From Candidatus Poribacteria bacterium (GTDB lineage: Bacteria; Poribacteria; WGA-4E; WGA-3G), in contig PYJC01000092.1 of NCBI GenBank assembly GCA_003635255.1, forward strand, positions 1 through 46,945: DNA of 46,945 bases, written 5' to 3'. Under the pieces are notes generated by a model that was given only the letters and a program-made list of their open reading frames with translations, made no database searches and had not been told where the DNA came from. Below, piece after piece: positions 23,872 through 31,879 of this stretch (position 1 is its first letter; each line of letters opens with the position of its first letter). A program made the position numbers and the translations under genes.

Positions 23872-25065
23872 TTACTGGACATCTGCTGTGATAAAGACGG
23901 CGTTGAGAACATCTCGCTCTTGCTGCCCAGACGGTTTGTTGATGACGGTATCGTTAACAACAAAGGTGCTGGAAGACCCGCCGTCGAGATTGATCGCTTC
24001 GGTTGCGCCGAGTTCGATGAGTATGCTGGCGAGTTCGTGGAGCGTTAGACCGGTGCTATATTTCGGTTGCCGTCCATCGGCGACTACCAAAAAGAGCGTG
24101 TCCGCATTGTAACCGAGCGCGGTTCGGGGTTCATGACTCAGATTTAGCATGGATGTCCGCTTACCCGGGGTATGCCGTTTTTCAGCGTTATGCATCTCCA
24201 CAAGCGTCTCGTTTATCTTACCGTCCTTGAGGAGTCGGAGCCGTCCGCCGATAGCGTGTTGGACCTGATTCCATTCGGGGGGTGAGAGGGAGAGTTTAAG
24301 CGTACCGCCTGCGCCAGTACTGAACTGAGACACACTTGGATCTTTCAGTCGTGCGTTAATCCAGAGGATTGCACCGTCCCTCGGAATTGCGCTGTTTCCA
24401 TTGCGTGAAACCTCTTCTACACGATACGGGTGCACATAGTTCGGTGTTAATGGGAATGAGAGTCCACTAATTACCGCCTCTACACCGCGGCGACGGTTGG
24501 TGCGTGTAGATTCACCGAGTCGTGGCGTGTAAAGCGTTACCTGACATCCATCGAGTCTCCGCTGATTGATGCATCCGAGAGGCAGTGTATGTGTGCCTAT
24601 TTGGACACTGGCTTCCATTTTCACCGAGGAACTCAAGAATTCGCCTGACTCGGTTACACCGAAGCACGCATCGGTATCAGTGGGTTGTGTGATGAGTTCA
24701 CCGTCTTGGATGTGTAAGTTTTCTAACACACCGCCGTAGCCTCGCATGTCCCCGAGGACTCCGAAACCACCGTTGACTGCGACGAGGACGCGCCGATCAC
24801 CGCGTTGGTTACGACGGTTTGCCATAGAACGGACGGTCTCTTTCCCTAAAACCTGCGCATTTGCGAGTGCGACCTCAAAATGTAGCGTCGGTTCATTGCG
24901 AGACATCTCGGCGACGTAAAGTACACATGTTTCAACGTCCCAATTGTAACGGTAGAGATGGAGTCCGGCGGTTAGGTCGGGAAACAACTCCTCTTTTTCA
25001 CCACCCGCGTGCGCGATGGTGGCTGTTATCAAAAGGAGACAGATGGTAATCCAGAATTTACGCAT
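23872..25065 (-). CDS. Phosphodiester glycosidase family protein (NAGPA-like)
   Basis: The start is the ATG at 25065, giving 397 residues with a signal peptide (MRKFWITICLLLITATIAHA). Starting at 25095 would place 10 polar residues before it. The C-terminal half carries the NAGPA/DUF2233 landmarks: TALGYNADTLFLVVADGR, LTLHELASILIELGATEAINLDGG, then SSSTFVVN and a conserved Asn near NAVFI. A VNGGF segment lies in the first half. Family members cleave phosphodiester-linked sugars outside the cytoplasm. The coding start overlaps the end of folB by 8 bp, a tight link despite unrelated roles. The ribosome-binding site is weak, so translation may be coupled to folB. Confidence 0.85.
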   Translation of the reverse strand: MRKFWITICLLLITATIAHAGGEKEELFPDLTAGLHLYRYNWDVETCVLYVAEMSRNEPTLHFEVALANAQVLGKETVRSMANRRNQRGDRRVLVAVNGGFGVLGDMRGYGGVLENLHIQDGELITQPTDTDACFGVTESGEFLSSSVKMEASVQIGTHTLPLGCINQRRLDGCQVTLYTPRLGESTRTNRRRGVEAVISGLSFPLTPNYVHPYRVEEVSRNGNSAIPRDGAILWINARLKDPSVSQFSTGAGGTLKLSLSPPEWNQVQHAIGGRLRLLKDGKINETLVEMHNAEKRHTPGKRTSMLNLSHEPRTALGYNADTLFLVVADGRQPKYSTGLTLHELASILIELGATEAINLDGGSSSTFVVNDTVINKPSGQQERDVLNAVFITADVQ

Positions 25066-25414
25066 TACGGGAAATCTCGACGGCGAAATAGTCAATCGGT
25101 TGTTCTATCGGTGGACGCAGTTTCTTGACGATGAGATGCACCGCATCCACTGCGAATTGTTCTAAAATTACTGAAGCCATCTTTTCGGCGAGTGCCTCAA
25201 TGAGTCGGAACGACTGTTGTGTGCCAATCTCAACGATACATGAAACGACTTCAGCGTAATTAACTGTATCTGCGAGTGCGTCGGTATTGCCGGGGTTGAT
25301 AAGGGCGCACCCTAAAGTTGCATCAACTTCATAATGGCCACCAACGTGTCGCTCTGCTTCGGGGACTCCGTGGTGGCCATGGAATCGAATACCTTTGATA
25401 ATGAGTTTGTCCAT
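25058..25414 (-). CDS. folB: Dihydroneopterin aldolase
   Basis: 118 residues, the normal FolB size. The substrate-binding and catalytic landmarks are present: GIRFHGHHGVPEAER near the N-terminus (with the conserved Glu), VDATL, DTVNYAEVVSCI, RLIEALAEKMA and KLRPPIEQP near the C-terminus with the active-site Lys. It converts dihydroneopterin to 6-hydroxymethyl-dihydropterin in folate synthesis, in the cytoplasm. It overlaps the phosphodiester glycosidase gene at its 3' end. No other folate gene is nearby, so the pathway is dispersed in this genome. Confidence 0.93.
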   Translation of the reverse strand: MDKLIIKGIRFHGHHGVPEAERHVGGHYEVDATLGCALINPGNTDALADTVNYAEVVSCIVEIGTQQSFRLIEALAEKMASVILEQFAVDAVHLIVKKLRPPIEQPIDYFAVEISRNA

Positions 25415-25436
25415 TTTTCGCGAAGTTAAAAAGGTC

Positions 25437-25451
25437 GGGGTTAGAAACCCC
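25437..25451. repeat. Small hairpin repeat GGGGTT-AGA-AACCCC
   Basis: A 6-bp stem with a 3-nt loop, in the 52-bp gap between folB and the lipoprotein gene. It is surrounded by GGTCGGGGTTAGAAACCCCT and CCTACA, a word that looks like a dispersed repeat rather than a terminator because no T-run follows. Confidence 0.4.
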
Positions 25452-25466
25452 TCCTACAAGTTAACC

Positions 25467-26075
25467 TTATTCTTCAGCAATCTCTCCGAAGGTATGTGCG
25501 GGTTCGTTTAGGTCTTTGACTTGCTTTCCGTGCTTTCCTCCGGTGTAATCAATTGCGCGAATCTTCCAGTCACTGCCATCTTTTTGAAGCGCGGAGATCA
25601 GATCTCCCCGTTGATTGCCCCAACTATATTTTCCTCGTAAGACTGCCTCTTTGCCTCGACTATCAATGGCAATGTAGGTGATGTCAACTGTCATTGCCCC
25701 GCCGCGGAGTCGGAAAATCCCTTCCCATGCTGCGGTAACTGCTTTCCATCCGTCATTCCTTTCAAAAGTGCCAGCCCAGAAGGTCCAAGCGGTAAAAACA
25801 CTTTTGTCCTCGCTTTTGAGCCAAACCTTTTCAAGCGTATCAACGTCCTTGTCGCCGTGAGCCTTCGCGTATACGCCGTAAAGTTCGCGAATGCCGTCCT
25901 CCTCGGCGGCGAAGTCAATATTTCTTTCGACAGTTACTGTTGGTTCCGCGGGTTGCGAAGGTGTAGTTGTTGCGGTTTTTGTTTCTGCGGGTTCAGAGTC
26001 GTCGTCTCCACCACATGCAATCATACCGGTGACAAGCAGCATGATGATGAAGTAATAAATCGCTTTCGGTCTCAT
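25467..26075 (-). CDS. Lipoprotein with NTF2/SnoaL-like domain
   Basis: 202 residues; AGGAGG lies 6 nt before the ATG. Signal peptide 1-20 ends in a lipobox-like GMIAC, so Cys21 is probably lipidated, which fits lspA in this window. Residues 22-60 are an acidic, Thr/Pro-rich tether. Residues 60-165 resemble the NTF2-like/DUF4440 fold: GIRELYGVYAKAHGDKDVDTL, FWAGTFERNDGW, SDWKIRAIDY. These domains often bind small ligands or form dimers, and many have no known reaction. It sits before folB on the same strand with a repeat between them. Confidence 0.8.
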   Translation of the reverse strand: MRPKAIYYFIIMLLVTGMIACGGDDDSEPAETKTATTTPSQPAEPTVTVERNIDFAAEEDGIRELYGVYAKAHGDKDVDTLEKVWLKSEDKSVFTAWTFWAGTFERNDGWKAVTAAWEGIFRLRGGAMTVDITYIAIDSRGKEAVLRGKYSWGNQRGDLISALQKDGSDWKIRAIDYTGGKHGKQVKDLNEPAHTFGEIAEE

Positions 26076-26200
26076 ATTTTACCTCCTGCGTTCCGTCCAA
26101 AATAGGTAAATGCCATTCACACGCTTTTCTTATTTTAGCAGCATCTACGATAAAAATCAACTCAAAATTTAGTTTTTAGTTATCGGTTGTCGGTTTTCAG

Positions 26201-26230
26201 TTTTCAGAATAATAGATTTTGTGTTATACT
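26201..26230 (+). promoter_or_regulatory. Weak candidate promoter for moaD-moaE
   Basis: TTTTCA (26201-26206), an 18-nt gap and TATACT (26225-26230) lie 55 bases upstream of moaD. The -35 match is only four of six. No molybdenum-cofactor riboswitch fold was recognised in the short leader. Confidence 0.3.
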
Positions 26231-26285
26231 TTTACGGGAGTTAGGATGTTGTTAACTGCTAAAATTCTGTTGAAGAGGGATCGCT

Positions 26286-26540
26286 ATGAACGTTACAGTC
26301 AAATACTTTGCTGTGTGCCACGAAATGTTAGATAGATCTGAAGAAGAGATGGACCTTCCAGAAGGTGCTACCGTCAAAACAATCTTACAAAGACTTGAGG
26401 AAGAGTGGCCCGAAATCGCCGAGTTCTACGAAGTCATGCAAATGTCTGTCAATTGGGAGTACGCTACCGAAAATACTGAGCTTACAGAGGGAGACGAGGT
26501 GGCACTGATTCCGCCGGTGACCGGAGGGCTCGATGTTTAA
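26286..26540 (+). CDS. moaD: Molybdopterin synthase small subunit
   Basis: 84 residues with the beta-grasp fold of MoaD: VTVKYFAVCHEMLDR at the start, LPEGATVKTILQRL in the first third, and VALIPPVTGG near the end. The Gly-Gly normally forms the C-terminus that is adenylated and thiocarboxylated. Here it is followed by Leu-Asp-Val before the stop. The extra codons arise where the ribosome-binding site and ATG of moaE overlap this gene. Either a protease removes the tail or the protein is inactive as it stands. It supplies sulfur for molybdopterin in the cytoplasm. The molybdenum hydroxylase at 14-18 kb would be a consumer. Confidence 0.9.
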   Translation: MNVTVKYFAVCHEMLDRSEEEMDLPEGATVKTILQRLEEEWPEIAEFYEVMQMSVNWEYATENTELTEGDEVALIPPVTGGLDV

Positions 26541-26994
26541 AATAACCACCGAGGTCATTACAGGTGAAGAAGTCCGCGAAGCGGTGGAAGGACCGGATGC
26601 AGGGGCAGTCGTGCTATTTTTTGGCACTGTCCGTAATAACACGCATGGCAGACCGGTAAGATGCCTTGAATATGAGGCGTATCCACCGATGGCGGAGAAA
26701 AAGATGGCAGAAATAGCACAGGAAATCTCTGAAAAATGGGGACTTCACCGCGTCGCAATGATTCATCGCGTCGGAAAGTTAGAGATCGGCGAGGTGAGTG
26801 TCGCGGTCGCAGTTGCATCGCCGCACCGCAAAGACGGATTTGAAGCTTGTAAATATGCGATGGATCGCCTCAAGCAGATTGTCCCCATCTGGAAGCGTGA
26901 AGTGTGGGCAGACGGCGCAGCAGAATGGGTCAAACCGGATGCAGTCTTTTTCGATGCCCCTAAGCCGCACAAAACCGATCCACAAACTGACTAA
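26533..26994 (+). CDS. moaE: Molybdopterin synthase large subunit
   Basis: 153 residues, a standard MoaE length. Landmarks: GAVVLFFGTVRNNTHG, LEYEAYPPMAEKKM, AMIHRVGKLEIGEVSVAVAV, SPHRKDGFEACKYAMDRLK and VPIWKREVW; the lysines in the last two are the active-site ones. It inserts sulfur from MoaD into precursor Z to make molybdopterin. The ATG overlaps the end of moaD by 8 bp. Its ribosome-binding site GGAGGG (26523-26528) is also the pair of Gly codons of moaD. The 3' end overlaps the convergent deacetylase gene by 35 bp. Confidence 0.95.
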   Translation: MFKITTEVITGEEVREAVEGPDAGAVVLFFGTVRNNTHGRPVRCLEYEAYPPMAEKKMAEIAQEISEKWGLHRVAMIHRVGKLEIGEVSVAVAVASPHRKDGFEACKYAMDRLKQIVPIWKREVWADGAAEWVKPDAVFFDAPKPHKTDPQTD

Positions 26995-28084
26995 AGATTG
27001 AGATCCCCTGTGGAAACTGGTCCAACGCCATCCACTCATCTACCGTATGTGCTTGTAGAATACTGCCGGGTCCGATGATAACGGTTTCCATGTGCTGTGC
27101 GAAGACGGCAGCATCGGTGCCATAGGCGACGGTTTGGGGTTCAGTCTCACCGGTTATTTCAAGTGCTGCTTGGATAATCTCCGCCTCGGGTGGCGTGCGT
27201 ACCGGAGGCGCGTCAATATACAAATCGAATATTAACCCATGCTTTTCAGCCGAGTTCCGCGCGCGGTCTATCCATTCTTGCGAGTTGTCCCCCGGCATTG
27301 GACGGTAATTGATACAACAGACGCTTAACGGCGAAGTAATATTCCCTGGGCACTCGCCATCACTGATAGTGATATTCCAATCCGTAAAAGCTGGCGTGAA
27401 TTCATCGTTGAAATACCGAGTATCGGTTGTTAATTCGTGATAAATATCCCGCATTTCTGCGAGAAACGGAATTAACTTTAGATTCGCGTTGTCGCCTTCA
27501 CCTGTACTGCTGTGCGCTGCACGCCCGTGGGCTGTGGCAGTAAAGCGGACAGTCCCTTTGTGGGCATATACTGCATGGAGTTCTGTCGGTTCACCGACGA
27601 CCCCATACTTCGGAAAGCCGTGCTTTTTGAACATCTGCGACTTTTCGGCAACAGCTGTTGCCCCGAGGTATCCCACTTCTTCATCAGCGGTGATGACGAC
27701 ATAGAGCGGTGCCTTTAGATCCGATGCTGCATAGTGTGATGCAACCTCAATCATACAGGCGACGCTACCTTTCATATCGCAGCTGCCTCTACCGTACATC
27801 TTTCCGTCAACGATCTGTGCCTCAAACGGATCCGTTGACCAACCGATAGCAGGGACAGTATCTATGTGTCCAAGGAGGGCAAGCCCGCGTTCACCGTTCT
27901 CCGGTCCTTTGCGTCCGATGAGATTTACTTTCAGCACACCTGCCGGATCTTTGTATTCGACCCGCTCTACTTCACAATCAATAGCCTCCAACGTTTCAGT
28001 AAGGAAATCCATGACTTCAACGTTGCTGAGGGGACTGACTGTATTATACCTAATAAGGGTTTTGGTTAATTCTTGTGCATCCAT
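26960..28084 (-). CDS. M20 metallopeptidase, ArgE/DapE-like deacetylase
   Basis: 374 residues, close to acetylornithine deacetylase. Metal and catalytic residues are present: His73 and Asp75 (LGHIDTVP), Asp103 (CDMKGS), Glu135-Glu136 (TADEEVG), the Glu of GEPTELH, and His353 near the C-terminus (LQAHTVDE). The dimerisation domain spans about 180-295 with GRAAHSS, a family signature. It hydrolyses an N-acyl amide in the cytoplasm, probably acetylornithine in arginine synthesis. The precise substrate cannot be told from succinyl-diaminopimelate or other M20 substrates. Its end overlaps moaE convergently by 35 bp. Confidence 0.88.
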   Translation of the reverse strand: MDAQELTKTLIRYNTVSPLSNVEVMDFLTETLEAIDCEVERVEYKDPAGVLKVNLIGRKGPENGERGLALLGHIDTVPAIGWSTDPFEAQIVDGKMYGRGSCDMKGSVACMIEVASHYAASDLKAPLYVVITADEEVGYLGATAVAEKSQMFKKHGFPKYGVVGEPTELHAVYAHKGTVRFTATAHGRAAHSSTGEGDNANLKLIPFLAEMRDIYHELTTDTRYFNDEFTPAFTDWNITISDGECPGNITSPLSVCCINYRPMPGDNSQEWIDRARNSAEKHGLIFDLYIDAPPVRTPPEAEIIQAALEITGETEPQTVAYGTDAAVFAQHMETVIIGPGSILQAHTVDEWMALDQFPQGISIFSQFVDRFCAA

Positions 28085-28293
28085 AGTTAGGAATTTTATA
28101 TAAAGTGTGGAAGTTTGTCAACAAATTTTTTAATGGCAGTCGGCAATCAGCCATCAGTTGTCAGCAAAGAGCGTTTGAAACACTACGTATTATGTGCAGC
28201 TAACGAGCTTCCAAACCTTGCCTTTGCCAGCAAAACGGTTCGTGTGTGCCTTGTAATTTCGTATCGCGATGTGTCACGAGTGGAAAATCCATT

Positions 28294-29031
28294 TCACAGT
28301 TGGTATTCATAGGCAGTGATGGCGACCGCTGCAATCGCAGCGGTTTCTGTCCGTAAGATGTTCGTGCCGAGCGTTACGGGAACACATCCGTTTTCAATTG
28401 CGACAGTGACTTCCTGATCAGAGAAACCACCTTCTGGTCCGACAAAAAACGCAACAGATGTTGGTTGCGAAACCTCCGATAAAACTGTCTTGATATGCTG
28501 TGCTTGCGATTCCTGTTCAGTTTGTGGGTTGAGAATTAGGCGAAGTGAAAATTTTTCGAGTTGTATGAGCGATGTTTCAAAGGTTTGGGGGTGGTATAAT
28601 TCAGATAACCACGCGCGCTTACACTGCTTCGTGGCAGAGATAACAATACGATGCCAACGTTCATATCGATTTTGGCTCGGTTTTTGTAAAGCGTGCGCTG
28701 AGTACATCGGCACAATCTGTGTAATTCCAAGTTCTGTGGTTTTTTGGAGGATCAGTGCCATCTTATCATTTTTCGGCAGCCCTTGGAATAGGGTCAGTGA
28801 AGGTGGCACCTGTGCACGAAATTCGTGGGTAAGGATTCGGGCTTCACTTGAAGGTCGATTTGTGTCCGTATTAAGTACTTCTGCGGTATAAATATTGCCC
28901 TGTCCATCAATAATTCGGATAATCTCGCTGGATGTTATGCGAAGGACATTGCGGAGATGGTGCTGCTCTGAACCCGTAATTGTCGCAATATCGGTGTGAA
29001 TCTGAGAAGGCGGAACATAGAAGGTATGCAT
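28294..29031 (-). CDS. rsmE: 16S rRNA (uracil-1498-N3)-methyltransferase
   Basis: 245 residues. N-terminal PUA-like domain with MHTFYVPP and EQHHLRNVLR, then a SPOUT domain with KMALILQKTTELGITQIVPM, FFVGPEGGFS and VTLGTNILRTETAAIAAVA, which is the knot with the SAM site. It methylates U1498 of 16S rRNA in the cytoplasm. It follows rpe with 14 nt between stop and start. No strong ribosome-binding site is visible, so coupling with rpe is plausible. It is the last gene of the long minus-strand housekeeping block. Confidence 0.95.
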   Translation of the reverse strand: MHTFYVPPSQIHTDIATITGSEQHHLRNVLRITSSEIIRIIDGQGNIYTAEVLNTDTNRPSSEARILTHEFRAQVPPSLTLFQGLPKNDKMALILQKTTELGITQIVPMYSAHALQKPSQNRYERWHRIVISATKQCKRAWLSELYHPQTFETSLIQLEKFSLRLILNPQTEQESQAQHIKTVLSEVSQPTSVAFFVGPEGGFSDQEVTVAIENGCVPVTLGTNILRTETAAIAAVAITAYEYQL

Positions 29032-29045
29032 CTTGAAGTGACGCT

Positions 29046-29705
29046 TTAGGTTGTGCCGGTGCGCAGTTTTTCAATAACGGTCTCTGGTTGGGGACTGCGG
29101 AAGATGGCGGTGCCTGCGACGAGAATCGTTATGCCTTGACGAATTGCGAGCGGTGCGATTTCTGTCGTTACACCCCCGTCAACGGAAATATCAAGCGGCT
29201 GCTTTGATTTTTGGATGATTTGATGTAATTCTGCTATTTTCGCGAGTGTGTCGTGTCGAAAGGCTTGTCCACCGAATCCGGGTTCAACACTCATAGGCAG
29301 GACCAAGTTAATCTCTGAGAGATATGAAGTGACTGCGGCGGTCGGCGTTTTGGGTGAAAACGCTAAGCCGGGTTTAAGCCCATGGGCTTTTATCGCTGAA
29401 ATGACTTCACTTGGTGCATCAGCACTTTCGATGTGAAACGTAATGAGATCTGCGCCTGCTTCGGCAAGTGCATCAATATAACGCAGGGGGTGCGTTACCA
29501 TAATGTGAACGTCAAACGGAATTTCAGTAATTTGGCGAACAGCAGCAATGAGGGGTGGACTGATAGCAAAGTTCGGTACAAATTCACCATCCATTACATC
29601 AAAATGAAGCATATCCGCGCCAGCATCAACGATCCGTTTGACCTCTTCACCAAAGCGGCTGAAGTCTGCAGCGAGCAATGAGGGAGCAATCTTAGGGGTA
29701 TAAAT
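29046..29705 (-). CDS. rpe: Ribulose-phosphate 3-epimerase, apparent AUU start
   Basis: Landmarks: LLAADFSRFGEEVKR, LHFDVMDGEFVPN (metal His and Asp), DVHIMVTHP, MSVEPGFGGQAF and ISVDGGVTTEIAPL, a complete TIM-barrel epimerase. A TTG at 29678 would make 210 residues and cut off the first strand IAPSLL with its conserved Ser. The frame is open upstream for that strand. The only start-like codon there is ATT at 29703-29705, which sits 9 nt after a strong GGAGG. That start gives 219 residues, the family norm. It interconverts ribulose-5-P and xylulose-5-P. Alternatives are a sequencing error or a TTG start with a shortened enzyme. It lies between the PASTA gene and rsmE. Confidence 0.88.
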   Translation of the reverse strand: MYTPKIAPSLLAADFSRFGEEVKRIVDAGADMLHFDVMDGEFVPNFAISPPLIAAVRQITEIPFDVHIMVTHPLRYIDALAEAGADLITFHIESADAPSEVISAIKAHGLKPGLAFSPKTPTAAVTSYLSEINLVLPMSVEPGFGGQAFRHDTLAKIAELHQIIQKSKQPLDISVDGGVTTEIAPLAIRQGITILVAGTAIFRSPQPETVIEKLRTGTT

Positions 29706-29714
29706 TGCGTTATT

Positions 29715-29719
29715 CCTCC
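29715..29719 (-). promoter_or_regulatory. Strong ribosome-binding site that decides the rpe start
   Basis: GGAGG on the minus strand, 9 nt before the in-frame ATT at 29705. It is 36 nt from the next possible start, TTG at 29678, which is far too distant for that codon. Confidence 0.75.
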
Positions 29720-29728
29720 AGTTTCGTC

Positions 29729-30709
29729 CTATTTATAAACCCTTTCAAGTACTTTTTCCCCGTTCTCGAAGACAATCACCTGTGTTTGTCCAAAAACACG
29801 GACCCCTTTTTGTTCGAGGTTAATCATTGTGTCGGGTGAGTAGTGTTGGTCAACTTCAACGCGTTCACCTGAATCATCCTTTATAATGATTCTAACATGG
29901 CGCGAGAGATTTTGATTTCCGTCTTCGCTAACGTAGTACTCAAACGGTAGCAGCTTACCGATGTTTTCATCCTCCGGTTGCCCACTAATTTCAAGGGAGA
30001 CCAAGTCTCCTGTTTTCAATATTACACCGCCTGCCGGTTTGTGGGCAATAATTGCACCTTCTGGGATTTTGGGATGTGAACTATATTCAGTTTCAACGTT
30101 GAGTCCAACGGCTTCCAAAGCAACAAGTACATCGGTAGCGGGTTGACCTTGGAAATTCGGGAGTTGAATGGATTTTGGGAAGGGGCCTAAGCTTACCAAG
30201 AGGTTAACAGGTGTTCCGCGTCGCTGGCCACCTCCTTCTGGCGGGGTTTGTGCGATGACAGTATCTTGTAAGTGCGTTTCGGAATGGACTTCCGCGACCT
30301 GATTTCGACGAAAACCGGCAGTTTCGAGCGTATCAAAAGCGGAGTCCTTCGATTTACCGATGACAGAGGGGACCGGTGCTAATTCTGCCCCTATGCTAAC
30401 CGTGATTTTAACAGGTTGATAGGACTTGATTCTGAAATTTGCCTCTGGATCTTGAGCGACGATTTCACCTTTCGGAGCATCACTACTCGCCTCCAGAATT
30501 TTTTTCGCGGGTCGGAGGCCTGCTTTATCAAGGATAGGAACGGCTTCATAGTAGGTCCTACCCGTAATGTTTGGGACAAGCACCTCCTCTGTCCGAACCC
30601 ATCTTGGAATAACCACGAATACGATTAAGACTGCGATTATACCGGATAGAATCAGCAAGTAGAGTGAAACCTTGACGGCGGCAAATAGAACGTTATTAAC
30701 GCTATTCAT
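29729..30709 (-). CDS. PASTA-domain membrane protein without kinase
   Basis: 326 residues. A short N-terminus and one transmembrane helix (about 12-36) are followed by three PASTA repeats at about 41-107, 108-176 and 177-244. Markers are VLVPNITGRTYYEAVPIL, VPSVIGKSKDSAFDTL and LPNFQGQPATDVLVAL. A C-terminal domain of about 80 residues follows. PASTA repeats bind peptidoglycan fragments in Ser/Thr kinases, but here there is no kinase domain. In many Firmicutes a PASTA kinase sits between fmt and rpe, exactly this place. Stand-alone PASTA proteins are also known there in some Deltaproteobacteria. It starts 4 nt after the fmt stop. Likely a cell-wall sensor or scaffold. Confidence 0.88.
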   Translation of the reverse strand: MNSVNNVLFAAVKVSLYLLILSGIIAVLIVFVVIPRWVRTEEVLVPNITGRTYYEAVPILDKAGLRPAKKILEASSDAPKGEIVAQDPEANFRIKSYQPVKITVSIGAELAPVPSVIGKSKDSAFDTLETAGFRRNQVAEVHSETHLQDTVIAQTPPEGGGQRRGTPVNLLVSLGPFPKSIQLPNFQGQPATDVLVALEAVGLNVETEYSSHPKIPEGAIIAHKPAGGVILKTGDLVSLEISGQPEDENIGKLLPFEYYVSEDGNQNLSRHVRIIIKDDSGERVEVDQHYSPDTMINLEQKGVRVFGQTQVIVFENGEKVLERVYK

Positions 30710-30713
30710 AATT

Positions 30714-31658
30714 TTATGATACTGCCAAAAGTTGTTCGCCTGACTTTAACTGGTAACCGTTGATAAAATCGTCCACTTCCATAACCTTCTTGGTTGCGGG
30801 CTGAATTTTCAGGAGTTGTAGTGTTCCGTCTGCTGTCGCAACGAGTAGTTTTCGTTTCTCGACTATTTCAAGCGTTCCTGACGGGACATCGAGTGTCTGA
30901 GGAAGCGGTTGACAACTAATAATTTTGAGTCGGTGATTGTCTCGAAAGAAGGTATAAGCACCGGGCCAGATCGCGGTCCCCCTTACAAGATTATGAATTG
31001 TTGTTGCCGGTTGATTCCAGTCAATATGTCCAATTTTCTTTGTGAGTCGCGGTGCCTGCGTTGCCATCGCGTCGTTCTGAGGGATCGCCGGTGGCGGTAC
31101 CCCGACCGGCATGTCGGTCAGAAGTCGGATAAGTTGATTTGCACCGAGTTCCGCTAACTGGTCTGTTAATGTGAATGCGGTATCCTTATCTCGAATTGGA
31201 ATAGAGGCAGTAGAGATAATATCGCCTGTATCTTCGCCTGCATCTAATAACATAAGTGTTACACCTGTTTCAGTTTCTCCATTAATCAATGCCCATTGAA
31301 TGGGTGCTGCGCCTCGATACTTCGGGAGCAGAGAGGGATGTAAATTGATAGTCCCGCACGGCGGAATATCCAAAACGGTCTGCGGCAACAGTTGACCGAA
31401 TGCAGCAACAATCATTACGTCTGGTGCCAGGCGTTCAAGGATGCGCAGGAAACTTGGTTCTCTCACCTTCTCAGGTTGGTAGATCGGTAAATTATGTTCT
31501 GTTGCGAAGATCTTGACAGGCGGAGAGGTAAGCCGTTTTCCGCGTCCACTGGGTCGGTCAGGTTGCGTGACAACGCCGATAGGTTCAAACTCGTGGGTGA
31601 TCAGTTCTCTGAGTGCTGGCACAGCAAACTCACTGGTCCCCATAAAAAGAATACGCAT
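30714..31658 (-). CDS. fmt: Methionyl-tRNA formyltransferase
   Basis: 314 residues. N-terminal domain MRILFMGTSEFAVPALREL; the catalytic signature with Asn105, His107 (INLHPSLLPKYRGAAPIQW) and Asp143 (DAGEDTGDI) is complete. The C-terminal OB domain begins about 205 with IHNLVRG and PGAYTFF. It formylates Met-tRNA for initiation in the cytoplasm. The fmt-PASTA-rpe order is a known conserved neighbourhood. Peptide deformylase, often adjacent, is not in the window. A 221-bp repeat-bearing gap separates it from the upstream unknown gene. Confidence 0.96.
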   Translation of the reverse strand: MRILFMGTSEFAVPALRELITHEFEPIGVVTQPDRPSGRGKRLTSPPVKIFATEHNLPIYQPEKVREPSFLRILERLAPDVMIVAAFGQLLPQTVLDIPPCGTINLHPSLLPKYRGAAPIQWALINGETETGVTLMLLDAGEDTGDIISTASIPIRDKDTAFTLTDQLAELGANQLIRLLTDMPVGVPPPAIPQNDAMATQAPRLTKKIGHIDWNQPATTIHNLVRGTAIWPGAYTFFRDNHRLKIISCQPLPQTLDVPSGTLEIVEKRKLLVATADGTLQLLKIQPATKKVMEVDDFINGYQLKSGEQLLAVS

Positions 31659-31879
31659 TTTTGACTTTAGTTTTCAGTTTTCGGTTATCAGTTATCAGTT
31701 AAAGAGGGCTGCGATCTTCCGAGTGTTTCTTGTGAGAAATAACTGGGAACGATAATTTTTTCGGATTTACGTAGGTTACATTGTCAACACTGACATTTCG
31801 GAGGTTTGCAGCCCCTAATCTGCTTATTAAGGATGAATGCGGAATTCCTGTTTTTCAATGGTGGAAAGTCCACTTGAAC
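31659..31879. repeat. Short GTTATCAGTT-family repeat in the fmt upstream gap
   Basis: About 31668-31745 contains TTTTCAGTTTTCGGTTATCAG and GTTATCAGTTAAAGAGG followed by CTTGTGAGAAATAACTGGG, related to 9298-9415 and 18333-18380. No gene is present in the gap; the fmt promoter, if any, is not obvious. Confidence 0.5.

Noticed and set aside
29046..29678. rpe starting at the TTG at 29678
   Set aside because: It would remove the first barrel strand, which is encoded in frame upstream, and leave the strong GGAGG unused. It stays as the fallback if AUU is disproved.
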